Source: Lycorma delicatula | Lineage: Eukaryota > Arthropoda > Insecta > Hemiptera > Fulgoridae | DNA length: 64,000 nt | Assembly: GCF_047948215.1 (NCBI RefSeq) | Contig: NC_134460.1 | Coordinates: 8,737,501 to 8,801,500 of the forward strand | Reading direction: 5' to 3' | Shown: one piece after another, positions 9,855 to 21,719 of the stretch | How positions within the stretch are numbered: position 1 is the first letter of the stretch | Layout: each line of letters opens with the position of its first letter | Position numbers and translations under genes: made by a program | The notes under the pieces: generated by a model | What the model was told of the DNA's origin: nothing | What the model saw: the letters and a program-made list of their open reading frames with translations, nothing else | Databases searched by the model: none

Positions 9855-10262
9855 AGTTCAGAAAGACATAGTGGTTGCTAGGCAGTGGGTCGCAACTATC
9901 ATTATCTATAAAGCAATTATTAACATTATCATTATCTAACAAGCATTTGCTGTACTCAACGGTCCTGAAACCGATTTCGATCTGCGGAACCCAACTGTGG
10001 GGAACGATAAGCGCGAGTAATATTGAAGTCGTACAGCGATTCCAGAACAAACTAAGAAATAAAACGATAGCGTTGTGGTTTGAAAAAAAATACTAAATTA
10101 CACGATTATCTGGCATTGCCGAACGTTCGAAAGGAGATACGGCGATTCACTACAAGATACAAAATAAGACTGAACTGACGTGTGAACTGGCTCGCGGTTA
10201 ATCTCCGGATAACAGTGAGAACGTTAGGCGCCTAAAGCGATTGTATATACTAGATCTGTAAG
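9855..10262 (+). pseudogene. Jockey-like LINE ORF2, C-terminal remnant
   Basis: Translation gives WLLGSGSQLSLS, TVLKPISICGTQLWG, NIEVVQRFQNK and finally RRLKRLYILDL before a stop. This is the order seen at the C terminus of jockey-clade ORF2 proteins, after the reverse transcriptase. Stops and frame changes interrupt it after WFEKKY. A short internal tandem duplication has doubled the SLSIKQLL/SLSNKHLL segment. Following DNA may be its 3' UTR, but no clear poly-A end was identified. Confidence 0.75.
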
Positions 10263-11576
10263 TTCTCCGAAGTTTGAGATGAATCAGCTACTCTCAGATA
10301 TTGTGCATAGTCAATATTCTTAATTTCGTTTCGCATAGTATTTTTGTTATTTTTTTAAAATTGTTCCACTGTTTCCTTGTTTGATTAGTTATACTTTGTT
10401 TGACTGATAAAGATTATTTTTTGTTGTTTTCTTTGTTTTTTATGTTCTGAACTTTGTATTTTGATCAATACTCTCTGAACTCATCTTTGAATGTACTTAG
10501 TTATGTTTAGAATATTTATCTATGTAAACTGAATAAGAAATGTGTATATTCGTATCTTATTCACAGGTAAGATTTTTAGTATTCAAATTTACTTATGATT
10601 CCAATAAGTTGGAACCGACTGTAAATTAAACACTGCGGAAAAAAAATTTCATAGCGGTTTAAGGTTAGGTTAGGTTAGGTGTGATATTTTCACATAGCTG
10701 TCTTATATACCGATTTGGATAGCTTACAGAATTGTTTAGTAATAATTTTAGTTATACAAGAGTTGAAATTATCGCTTAATTTCAGAAAGAGGAAGAATCT
10801 AATTTATAAATTATAATAATTAAATAAAAAAAGAAAAAGTTTCATAAATAATATTTTTTCAAGCAGAAAAGTTTCGCTTTATTATTTTCTTACAGAATTT
10901 TTTCTATTTTATTTTTATCCGTCAAGAGATCAGGCATTCAGATAATCCCTTTAGAAAAAGGTGAGGTAGTCAATTAGAGCTGTCTATGAACTGACACATG
11001 TCATTCACACAATCTTCCTTATTATTATTCTCCTCGCAAGCTTCCATTTTCAAATCTTTTCCTTCATTTTACAATATAAAATTTGATTCTTTTTTTTTTG
11101 TTATACAGTTGTACGATTGATAATTTATTTATTTTTTTGAGCGATGAAATACAAACTTCATTAAATTTATTACGAACACTTTCAATTAAAATTACAGTTG
11201 CCCCAGCGATTCTACGAGCTTGTGACGTCACGTGCTGATATATTATTGTTTTCCAAAACATTATTTTTGCGCGTAATTATTAATTTTATTTCATTTTTCG
11301 ACTTAAAAACAATACGGGCGCCCAAAGAATACATTTATGTTATTGTATGTTTAATTATTTCTACTTGAGTTGATTACATGTATAAAAATGCTTAATGACT
11401 TAATCATGTAAACAATAACAATTCCTTAACAGAAGAATAATAGCTCCGATTGGTATTATGGACAGGTCTATAAAGATTTATACATGCAGTTAGAAATAAT
11501 GTATTTCGTCACTATTATGTTTAGATCCGTCATTCGTAGTACACAATATGTATATAAAGAAATAAAGAGCAGTGAG
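10263..11576. other. Unannotated; perhaps decayed jockey 3' UTR at the left
   Basis: No gene is recognised. It contains a short telomere-like run (10663-10680) and several T-rich tracts. Confidence 0.4.
10663..10680. repeat. Short interstitial TTAGG-type repeat
   Basis: Three and a half units of GGTTA in tandem (ggttaggttaggttaggt). TTAGG is the common insect telomere unit; a run this short could equally be chance. Confidence 0.5.
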
Positions 11577-12030
11577 TGTTCAAGAGCAGTTAGTCGGGGT
11601 GTGTCCAATGATGGCATGGGGGACCCTCAAGGGTGGACTGAGGGCGCGTGGCTATGGGTGGGCGCAATGCATGCCTGTAGCCTGTTTATATGGAGAATCA
11701 ACTGCCGCGGCATCCTGGCACGACTGATATTCTGCTTAACGGCGGTTCTGGTCGCCGAAGATAATGGTATTGATAACTTGTATTTTTAATTTCATGGTTT
11801 TTTTGAGAACCTTATCTAAAATTTTAATATCGGGGCCCTTTTACACCCCGTAAGTGTTGTGCTTGTCTTTGTTATTTGTGTTTTAATGTTCTGTGTAGTT
11901 TGTGATTTTAAATAAAATGTAAGGGCCCTTTACAGCCTTACATATGACGATTCTGATGTGATATTAATTTCTTTTAAAGAATGTGATAAGGGCTAATGAC
12001 CTTAGTAGTCGATGCCCGTAAAAATTCACG
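11577..12030 (+). mobile_element. I-like LINE 3' UTR copy
   Basis: It matches the 3' UTR of the element at 40100-40986 over its length. The shared blocks are gatggcatgggggaccctc, ggcacgactgatat, tcaacggc-ttctggtcgcc (with changes), the two ggccctttacac blocks and the end gggctaatgacc...gatgcccgtaaaaattca. No coding sequence of this copy remains, so it is a strongly 5'-truncated insertion. Homology starts near ttcaagagcag. Confidence 0.8.
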
Positions 12031-12190
12031 AAAAAAAAGTCCAGTTTATATCGTGTTCAGTGAAGGTAATCGGATAAGGTTTGTGTGCGATCATATTATT
12101 TTATAAATACTCAATGTTTTTTTTTTTTCATTTTTTTGTAATATATTATTTTACGTTTTATTTTGTTCGTGTTTATCAATACGGTTTGTG

Positions 12191-12795
12191 ATGGCAGAAT
12201 TTATATCTGTAGTTAAGAAAAAAAACCTTAGTAATTTATATCCGATCTCAAAGAATCAGATACTACCAATTTAGATATACTTAATCAAATCGATTTGAAT
12301 AAACAACATGAAAGAAGACAATAGATTATGAATCATTTAAGAAAATATTTAGAAAAGAACACCTAAGCCAATTAGTATTAAAAATAAACAAAGGAAATTA
12401 GAGAATTGCATGTGAGCGACGTGTGTTCTAATTGGTGATGAAAACAGTAAAAGAATTGATCAGCCATTGGATCGAATTGAAGAATTTATTAAAAGTCGAG
12501 ATGGAAAAAATCGAGTAGCTGTTTTAAAAAACTAAAAATGGAAATCTAAAACGGGCTATTCAAAATATTTATTCTCTAGACAGTCGCGACAATGATAATA
12601 TTATTATTATTGATTTGCGAGAGAAAGCAAGAGAAAAAAGGTTAAAAAAAAGAAAATGAAATTGATGTTATTAAATTAAATAAACCTGTAAAATAAGTAG
12701 ATAGTACTGTTAACAATTGTGATGAAAATAATATCGAAAATGCGGAAAAACTCGCAACTGTTGAGCAGTTAAAAAAACAAAGTTTTGTTATTGAA
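12191..12795 (+). pseudogene. Decayed ORF1-like coding remnant next to an I-like LINE end
   Basis: From the ATG at 12191 (MAEFISVVKKKNLSNLYPIS), several coding-like segments can be followed only by changing frame: TTNLDILNQIDLNKQHE, GDENSKRIDQPLDRIEEF, KSRDGKNRVAVLKN, then EIDVIKLNKPVK and NAEKLATVEQLKKQ. They are charged and low in aromatic residues, as in gag-like first ORFs of LINEs, but no zinc knuckle was found. It begins just downstream of the I-like 3' UTR, so it may be the 5' end of a second, head-to-tail element. Function is not assigned. Confidence 0.35.
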
Positions 12796-12960
12796 TTTTG
12801 TATTTTAGTTTTTTTTTTTTAATTCATATTTTTTACATACAATTTTCTATTAATATACTATAATCAATGTTGATTCAAAAACTCAATGTGGGAGTATGTT
12901 AGAAATAGTGTAACAGCTGTAAGAAATAGAGTTATCTGTAATTTTAAATGATTTAAGTTT

Positions 12961-13067
12961 GCCAGCATCCGTGGCGCAAGTGTCGGCCTTTCACTCGAAG
13001 AGGCACGGCAAAAAATTCATCTCATCCTCTGAAGTATTATCTAACGGTGGTTCCAGAGGTAAAAAAA
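12961..13067 (+). mobile_element. SINE1 copy with internal deletion
   Basis: The tRNA-like head (ccgtggcgcaagtg) is followed by a shortened body and the intact 3' module (catctcatcctctgaag...cggtggttcc), then a short A-tail. The B box is lost. The insertion is bounded by aatgattta[a/t]gttt at 12947-12960 and 13068-13081, one mismatch in 14. Confidence 0.85.
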
Positions 13068-13081
13068 AATGATTTATGTTT

Positions 13082-13683
13082 GAATATGTTAGTTGCTTAG
13101 CAACCAATAAATAAATAATGAGATAAATCAATGTTTTTACAATTAACTAAGCAGACGAATAACGTAGGAACTTTGAGTTTGTTATTGTGTAATAATTCAA
13201 GATTGTGAATTTTATAACAAAGTTCTAATTATTTAGTTACATCGATTTTTCTGATTTATGATCCACATTTTTAATTTCTTACATATTATTTTTACCAGTT
13301 TTTATCACACTATTATCGCAGAGGGAGTCCAGTGGACGGTTTGACAAAATCGCTACGGTTATATTATACAGTATTTATACGTTAAAAAAAAAAAACGCGT
13401 CACAAATTATAATTTTGTTATCACTAATGTAAAGGCTAAGACTAATTCAATGAAATACACTAATTCATTTGTTATGAATGAAAAAACTTTTAAAAGGACA
13501 CTGATAAAAAAACTAATAAATAATTATGTAAAATTTTACAACGGCGGCTATATTAATTGTTTAATTGTTTAATTAGTTGCTTAATTTATTAATTGCTTAG
13601 TTACTATTGTTTTTAAAAAACGTTTATTCACTTAGATGTTAAATATTTTACTCTGAATAGAACAGAATTTAACGTTTTAGATT
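13082..13683. other. AT-rich spacer, nothing recognised
   Basis: No gene or repeat is supported up to the target duplication of LINE-A copy 3. Confidence 0.5.
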
Positions 13684-13694
13684 AATAAACCAAT

Positions 13695-14472
13695 TTTTTT
13701 TTTTTTTTTGTCTTCAGTCACTTGACTGGTTTGATGCAGCTCTCCAAGATTCCCTATCTAGTGCTAGTCGTTTAATTTCAGTATACCCTCTACATCCTAC
13801 ATCCCTAACAATTTGTTTTACATATTCCAAACGTGGCCTGCCTACACAATTTTTCCCTTCTACCTGTCCTTCCAATATTAAAGCGACTATTCCAGGATGC
13901 CTTAGTATGTGGCCTATAAGTCTGTCTCTTCTTTTAACTATATTTTTCAAAATGCTTCTTTCTTCATCTATTTGCCGCAATACCTCCTCATTTGTCACTT
14001 TATCCACCCATCTGATTTTTAACATTCTCCTATAGCACCACATTTTAAAAGCTTCTAACCTTTTCTTCTCAGATACTCCGATTGTCCAAGTTTCACTTCC
14101 ATATAAAGCGACACTCCAAACATACACTTTCAAAAATCTTTTCCTGACATTTAAATTAATTTTTGATGTAAACAACTTATATTTCTTACTGAAGGCTCGT
14201 TTAGCTTGTGCTATTCGGCATTTTATATCGCTCCTGCTTCGTCCATCTTTAGTAATTTTACTTCCCAAATAACAAAATTCTTCTACCACCATAATCTTTT
14301 CTCCTCCTATTTTCACATTCAGTGGTCCATCTTTGTTATTTCTACTACCTTTCATTACTTTTGTTTTGTTCTTGTTTATTTTCATGCGATAGTTTTTGCG
14401 TAGGACTTCATCTATGCCGTTCATTGTTTCTTCTAAATCCTTTTTATTCTCGGCTAGAATTACTATATCATC
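13695..14472 (-). mobile_element. LINE-A copy 3, short 5'-truncated insertion
   Basis: Bounded by aataaaccaat at 13684-13694 and 14473-14483, with poly-A at its 3' end (poly-T on the plus strand). The frame is open from the truncation to TGA at 13714. It begins within the sequence just after the FADD block, so the catalytic residues are missing. It keeps EEFCYLGSKITKDGR, YGSETWTIG and the C-terminal GRPRLEY segment. With no stop or frameshift in 250 codons, this looks like a recent dead-on-arrival insertion. Confidence 0.92.
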
Positions 14473-14483
14473 AATAAACCAAT

Positions 14484-15289
14484 AAAAATACTGAACTGTG
14501 ATATTTATTTTTTTAAAAGGAAATCCAATTACATAAGAATGACATCAACCATCTTAGGACGTTAATAAATATAGAACAATATCTTCCCTTTTTTAAGAAG
14601 TGATGTATATATGTAGTGGGAATTATGTTATTTGACTTTACCCGATAAGCATCTTAGCTTGACTTTGAGATTTCTTTTTCGGATTTTATTTAAAATTTCA
14701 CCGATTAAGTAAAATTGTACAACAGAATATAAAATATATTTTACATAAAATATTACACGGCTAATAACTTAATCTTAATTTATTTTTTTTTTTAACATCG
14801 TAAATAAACCCTTAATAATATACGAGTACACTGCGAATGCTAATATAAATTAATTGAAAATTTTGTTAAATACAAGCTATATGAATATAAGTCAGTCGAT
14901 TCTACTTAGTTGTAATGTCACCATATCTCGTATAATACCACGGGGAATGGAATGCAATATCACGGCACGGTTAAGTTAATAGTATATATATGAGCATGTC
15001 GTTAAAACCTTGTTTCATATGTGTACAGAATAATGTTGATGTCTATCTGACCTAGTTCCCGTACCATTCCGTATATAAAGGATCATTTTCACTACTCTTG
15101 TTCTATCATTATCACTGTTCAACGATCATCGAAGCATATCGTCCAACATAATTAAACAAAAAAATGGAAACACATTAACTAGTATCGTCTATTTACATAA
15201 TCTACAAATAGATTTTATATATATATATAGTCAACTTTTAAAAAACATAAACCATAAATTGATGTTTTGTAGTAGAAAATGCAAATTTT
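14484..15289. other. Unannotated AT-rich DNA
   Basis: No gene is recognised. It includes an oligo-T run (14782-14793) and a short (TA)n run at 15219-15230. Confidence 0.45.
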
Positions 15290-16940
15290 TAATTAAAATT
15301 TGTTAAAACAAAGCCGGTTATAAATTGTATAACTTTTCCAGTTACGCCGTAATTTATGTAATTTAATTTAAAAAAAAAGCAATCGAAAAAAATTCAATCA
15401 TAATTTAACAATTACAAAATAATTCAATCATTTAAGATCTATTCGTATATTTATGATAAAATAATCCTTTTATTATTTATAAACAATAACCAAAATATGA
15501 AATCCTTTTACAACGTACGGGTATGTTATAAACTATGAACTAAAAATGCGCATTTATCCGGCCTGAATTATTCTTCGACGTATTAATGAAAAAAACATGT
15601 ATAGTATTATGTTTTAATGTTATTATTGATTTAAAAATAAATATTTATCAAATATAAAATTATTTGTTTGATTATATTTAAATGTTTTAATTTTAATCTT
15701 TGAAGTCAAAATAGTCAACAAAATAAAGCAATAGCCAAACTTTTAATATTTCTGAAAGTGTACTGGCATAACACTTTTCGACTTTTTGAAGATTTGGGCA
15801 CTCGTGCATCAGGCGGCTTTTTTTAATGATTAAAATATTCAACAAAATTGATTAATATCAATTAAAATCAAAATTAAAAAAAATAATCTCGATTGTTTAA
15901 AAAAATGTAGGCGCCTCCCATAAGAGAAGAAGTTATTTTATTGACTTTATCGTTAAAAAAAAAAAAAAAAAAACATTCTGAGCATAAAATATTGAAATAG
16001 TGAATTTTTTTATTTATTTTCATATTCCCATAATCAACCTCCGCTTGAGGAAGCAATCGGAAAAAAATCATTTTTAAGAAAATAGTCCTGAACTAATGAT
16101 AATAAATATAAAAAATAACTTTATAAAATTGTTTAAAAAATACAAAGATACAACCACAACTCTAAATAAACAAACTTGTAATCTTTTAGGAAAGGGTAAA
16201 ATTTTTGACCAATTTTTTTTTCAAGAACTACTAATCAGAGAATTTTAAATGCAATAATAACTTGAAATATGAAATTAGATTTAAAATATAAAAAAAAAAA
16301 TTTAATTAAAAAAAAATTTCTCTTAGCCTATGACAGACCATTTTCTTTTTTTTTTAACCTCCGGATTCATCGTTAGGCATTCTTCAGAGGATGAGATGAA
16401 TGATTTATAGCGTGTGTGAAAATGCCATCTCTGACCGGGATTCGAACCTGGGACCTCCAAATGAAATGCCGCGACCACTCGCGCCACGGAGGCCGGCTGA
16501 ATCACAGACCATTGGAGCGGATAAACAACACTATTTTGTAGTCGTTAAAGTACTATTAATATAAAAAATATTGACGGAAATAAAAATTCCATCAACTCCT
16601 TTTGAAAAAAGATATATCTAAAAACAGAAAAATATAAAGTCACTTTTTGGGGATGGGGTGAATATTAAATATTTTTTTTTGATAATTTGCGATGTTTATA
16701 AAAAAAATCTTCAACTTTTGTAAGTAAAACCTTTTGGTGAAGTGCATCAGTAAAAATTAAAAATTATATTTAGGCCAAAACACCCCCCATCCTTTTTCCA
16801 ATTTTTGCAAAATTTAATATATTTTTCCATTCGAAGGCAGTAACTGTTTACCAACTTTGAAGAAAATAGGCCAAGAGGATTTAGAGTTATAAGACCAAAT
16901 ATATAGGCCAACATAAAATAGGTACGTACACAGAAACGTC
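15290..16940 (+). repeat. RepC copy 1 (unclassified interspersed repeat)
   Basis: Two separated parts match the copy at 21720-22405 in the same order and orientation. The left part includes ataacttttccagttacgcc and the region around gatctattcgtatatttatg. The right part runs from a tttttgggg block through tttttccaatttttgcaaaa to ataggccaacata. The middle is longer here and carries a SINE1 insertion at 16343. No coding capacity, inverted ends or target duplications were recognised, and the limits are approximate. Confidence 0.5.
16343..16503 (-). mobile_element. SINE1 copy
   Basis: Minus strand: gccggcctccgtggcgcgag head, B box ggttcgaatcc, 3' module and A-tail. Bounded by acagaccatt at 16333-16342 and 16504-16513. 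It sits inside RepC copy 1 and therefore postdates it. Confidence 0.9.
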
Positions 16941-18417
16941 CGATTTTTTGTTAAAATTTTTTTGTTCCTTCTTAAGCACAAAACTTAAAAAAGACCAGTT
17001 TTTTACCCATCTGTATGCTTTCCCGTTATCTCTACAGCAGCATATTTCGCTATAGCCGGTAAAACTAAATTTTTTAATAACATTATACTAAGAGACTCAA
17101 CATCATGTTTTCTATGATATTAATCGGTGAAATATTTAAACGTAACAAAAGAATAATTAAAAAAAGATATATTACTAGAAGAGAAAGCAAAAAATAATGA
17201 AGGAAATTTTACCTTACGTAAACTACTACAGCAATGATATTAACATGACCTAGGATAAAAATAACAAAATGACGTACTATTTGTCTTTTGAAAAAACAAA
17301 TTAAGATTATTCATGGGTGAAATTTGTACTCTGAATTTAGAATATATTTGCCGTTTGACTCAGACAAAAATCCAAAACAACTAGATTTTCTTTTGATCGG
17401 CGATGTATGTATGTATTAGAAAAGCTTACTAGATATGATTTTACCCAATATATAACTAAGCTCCCGATTTTTATCTTTATTCACAGTACCGGAAAGAAAA
17501 ATTCATTCTATTTCATCTATTTTAATAAATACCACTACTTCTGTTAAAATACGCATATACTAAGGATATTATAACCAAATTATTTCCTCGAAGCACAAAT
17601 TCAGTAACCATCTAATCAAAACCTAAAAAAACACCTTAAAAATATCACGTGAAAGTATAAAAAGTACCAAAACATTCTCGAGATATCCAAGTATTTTTAT
17701 CCCGAAAGGGATCAACGCATTACTGATTGATGTATATGTTTAAAAAAAAAGTTTTACTCCAGCTAATGAAATAGCTGGCAAAGTATTGGGATGAATTTTC
17801 CCGGTTCCTAATAATAAAAATTAAAAGAGTTAACGTAAAAAAAAACAGAATATACATTTCTTAAGTGGTGGGGAATAGATTTTAAGAAATTTTTTTCTAA
17901 AAAATATTCATATATAGGTGAACAACCTAGGTAAATTTACATAAGTAAAGTTTTCTCTAAATTTTACATCCCTTTCAATAAAAGATAAAATAAGAAAAAA
18001 GAAAATTCAAAAACTTATTTCTGTATTTTAGGTCCAGGGTCTATAATTTAAGAAAGTTATAAAAATGTATTAATAACACTATAGTATGTGAAGTACATAA
18101 TCTTTAAATGATTTTTGAAAATATTAAAACCTAAGGGCGAGAGAGAAGAACGAAAAAACATAATATTTCCATTTTAATAGTTAAGGTTTTTTTTTGAAAT
18201 TTTTTTATGATTATTTATATGTGCGTTGTAGATAATCAATTGGGTTAATTAAGAGTTTTCACTAAAATTCCTCTAAAGAAAATCGAAATTGTTTTTTTTT
18301 TTGCGATAACCCCTCACCACCATTACCTAATTTTTAAAAATGAATTTAATGGCTAGCTTTCCTTAATGATACACCAATTGATGATGTTAGAAATATCCAT
18401 TTGATAAATAAACCGTT
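16941..18417. other. AT-rich DNA, nothing recognised
   Basis: No supported gene, RNA or named repeat. Only homopolymer runs and short chance frames are present. Confidence 0.5.
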
Positions 18418-18429
18418 CAACTACATACT

Positions 18430-18745
18430 GACCGGGATTTGAACCCAGAACCTCCGGAAAAGCTGAGACGCTGCCATCTCTTTTTCTGTTTTTAGCCTCC
18501 GGAACCACCGTAAAGTATTATTTCATTGGATGAATGTAAATGAAGTATAGTCTTGTAAAGTCTCAGGTCGACCGTTAGTGGTTAATTGAAACCCAATCAC
18601 CAAAGAACACCGGTATTCATTATCTAGTATTCATATCCAATTAAAAGTAACTGTCTTTACTAGGGTTGAACCTTAGTACTCTCAACTTTGAAATCAGCTG
18701 ATTTGTGATGACGAGTTAACCACTAGATCAGTCCGGTGGGCTATC
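18430..18745 (-). mobile_element. Chimeric SINE2-SINE1 insertion
   Basis: Read on the minus strand: a nearly complete SINE2 (ctagtggttaac head, aatcagctgattt, ataccggtgttctttgg, 3' module ending ggttccggaggct and a short A-rich linker). It is joined directly to the tRNA-like half of SINE1 (gatggcagcgtctcag, B box ggttcaaatcc, ending cggtcag). The whole composite, not either part, lies between caactac[a/g]tact at 18418-18429 and 18746-18757. The SINE1 part has no tail. This suggests one integration of a fused template, though an old SINE1 rearranged by later events is possible. Confidence 0.75.
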
Positions 18746-18757
18746 CAACTACGTACT

Positions 18758-19952
18758 TATAGATCATGGACGCGTACCTAAAATAAGATGTGCATATATG
18801 TAATACGCTATTTCTCATAGTATAATTATTTTATTTATAACTAGCAGATACGCAATGCCTCGCTATTGCTAGATTAGAGTATATATATATAGATTAAATG
18901 AACACAATTGTAAGTTTGATAAAACATTAAGAAACTGAACATTTCGGAACTTCACAAAACTTAACCTTTCACTTTATAAAAATCAGAATGTAAATAAATT
19001 CAAATGGCAAAACAACAGCTCTATCTATCGGATTTAATTCTAACTTCAAAATACCTCTAACTTTCTTTCTACTGATCAGATCGAGGATTTATTGAAATCC
19101 TCGATCTGATATTGAGCTATTGAGCTTTAAACCTTCTCAGGACGACACGAACCATTTTGCGAAAACCCGCTCGTAAAACGGTCTATTAGATTTTTAGTCT
19201 AAAGCGAACACACATAAATTTTGCAGAGGTATTTCTTTCCATGAAAGTAACACATAATCTGAATATGAATTAAATCTAACTATCAATAAATACAATTTTT
19301 CGAAATATCTCGACCCCAGCGCTACCTATCGGGTCCAAACTAATTCAAAAACCTTCGGAGGCGAGCGCACAACAACTCACCAAAGTTTTTTCGCAACGAA
19401 TGAATGGTATTGAAACGCATACGTGACAAACGAACATTAATTTTTACATATATACATATATAGATTATGCAATTAGACGGCCCAAACAATAGCACTATCA
19501 CTAATTAGATAATATAAAATTCTATTTAATTATATTTAAATACAAATTTTTTGTATTATTTATATCTTTAGAAATGTATATATATGTAATTACCAGTAAT
19601 CCACCATTACTGATGGATTAATTTATTTAAAAAAAATGTATTAATAATAATTTAATCTTTTCTTTATTTATTAATCTAAATAAGATTTTTTTAAAAATAT
19701 AATAGCCAGATCGTATAATAAATAAATGAGTAATTTACTGGATTAAATGTACATAGTTGAAGCATGAGGGTGTTTATTGTAGGGTCAGTTTATCTTGATC
19801 ATTACGTCTGCTTTTAAATTCATGAATTATTCACACAGTATTAATATTAAAAGAATTTTTCGAAGTTTTGCAGTGCTTTTATAACATAACGTTATATATA
19901 TACTTTTTTCTTCAAAATAAAGTACTTTGAATTAATTTGTTATTATTAAATC
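18758..19952. other. Repeat-like but unclassified DNA with a perfect hairpin
   Basis: No gene is seen. The part from 18840 to 19470 looks like an interspersed repeat. It has GC-richer blocks, an internal near-duplication (ctctatctatcgg at 19020 and cgctacctatcgg at 19321), and atatatagatta-like sequence near both edges. A 16-bp hairpin lies at 19075-19110. Confidence 0.4.
19075..19110. repeat. Perfect 16-bp hairpin with 4-nt loop
   Basis: The left arm atcagatcgaggattt (19075-19090) and the right arm aaatcctcgatctgat (19095-19110) are exact reverse complements, separated by attg. It is followed by a tandem attgagct pair. Confidence 0.9.
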
Positions 19953-19953
19953 T

Positions 19954-21665
19954 TGACGGAGCATACAGGAAAGTTAAGGAAAATTTTGGGGTACATAAAT
20001 TAAAATCTAATAATGTGTTAAACAAAGATAGTACACCAATATATAATACAAAAGGTAAAGTCGATAGATGGGTGGAATATATTGAAGAGTTATACGGAAG
20101 AAATGAATTAGAAAATGGTGTTATAGAGGAAGAAGAGGAAGTTGAGGAGGATGAAATGGGAGAAACAATACTGAGATCTGAATTTAAGAGAGCATTAAAA
20201 GATTTAAATGGCAGAAAAGCTCCAGGAATAGACGGAATACCTGTAGAATTACTGCGCAGTGCAGGTGAGGAAACGATTGATAGATTATACAAACTGGTGT
20301 GTAATATTTATGAAAAAGGGGAATTTCCGTTAGACTTCAAAAAAAGTGTTATAGTAATGATACCAAAAAAGCAGGGGCAGATAAATGTGAAGAATACAGA
20401 ACAATTAGTTTAACTAGTCATGCATCAAAAATCTTAACTAGAATTTTATACAGAAGAATTGAGAGGAGAGTGGAAGAAGTGTTAGGAGAAGACCAATTTG
20501 GTTTCAGGAAAAGTATAGGGACAAGGGAAGCAATTTTAGGCCTCAGATTAATAGTAGAAGGAAGATTAAAGAAAAACAAACCGACATACTTGGCGTTTAT
20601 AGACCTATAGACCTAGAAAAGGCTTTCGATAACGTAGATTGGAATAAAATGTTCAGCATTTTAAAAAAATTTGGGGTTCAAATACAGAGATAGAAGAACA
20701 ATTGCTAACATGTACAGGAACCAAACAGCAACAATAACAATTGAAGAACATAAGAAAGAAGGCGTAATAAGAAAGGGAGTCCGACAAGGATGTTCCCTAT
20801 CTCCGTTACTTTTTAATCTTTACATGGAACTAGCAGTTAATGATGTTAAAGAACAATTTAGATTCGGAGTAACAGTACAAGGTGAAAAGATAAAGATGCT
20901 ACGATTTGCTGATGATATAGTAATTCTAGCCGTGAGTAAAAAGGATTTAGAAGAAACAATGAACGGCATAGATGAAGTCCTACGCAAGAACTATCGCATG
21001 AAAATAAACAAGAACAGAACAAAAGTAATGAAATGTAGTAGAAATAACAAAGATGGACCACTGAATGTGAAAATAGGAGGAGAAAAGATTATTGAGGTAG
21101 AAGAATTTTGTTATTTGGGAGGTAGAATTACTAAAGATGGACGAAGCCGGAACGATATAAAATGCCGAATTGCACAAGCTAAACGAGCCTTCAGTAAGAA
21201 ATATAATTTGTTTACATCAAAAATTAATTTAAATGTCAGGAAAAAATTTTTGAAAGTGTATGTTTGGAGCGTCGCTTTATATGGAAGTGAAACTTGGATG
21301 ATCGGAGTATCTGAGAAGAAAAGATTAGAAGCTTTTGAAATGCGGTGCTATAGGAGAATGTTAAAAATCAGCTGGGTGGATAAAGTGACAAATGAAGAGG
21401 TATTGCGGCAAATAGATGAAGAAAGAAGCATTTGGAAGAATATAGTTAAAAGAAGAGACAGACTTATAGGCCACATACTAAGACATCCTGGAATAGTCGG
21501 GATAGATGGGAAACATTGTGCAGGCAGCCAACGTTTGGAGTATGTAAAACAAATTTTTAGGGATGTAGGATGTAGGGGATATACCGAAATGAAACGACTA
21601 TAGCACTAGATAGGGAATCTTGAAGAGCTACATCAAACCAGTCAAATGACTGAAGACAAAAACCA
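19954..21665 (+). pseudogene. LINE-A copy 4, reverse transcriptase pseudogene
   Basis: Same start of homology as copy 1 (gacggagcatacagg) and the same 3' terminus, but with only a five-base A-tail. The frame is broken by three small changes: a one-base loss near 20372, a tandem duplication of atagacct near 20605 just upstream of motif A, and an extra base near 20671. GVRQGCSLSPLLF and LRFADDIVILAV are intact. An in-frame loss near 21500 removes the segment ALILEGQVE. Diagnostic residues (GGRITKDG) group it with copies 7 and 8. No convincing target duplication was found. Confidence 0.88.
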
Positions 21666-21719
21666 ATTATATGATAAGAACTAAAAATTTTAATAAATGT
21701 TGTCAATTTAAAAAAAAAA

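Noticed and set aside
11484..11789. Open frame of 101 codons on the plus strand
   Set aside because: Most of it lies in the I-like LINE 3' UTR, whose sister copy at 40450 does not preserve the frame.
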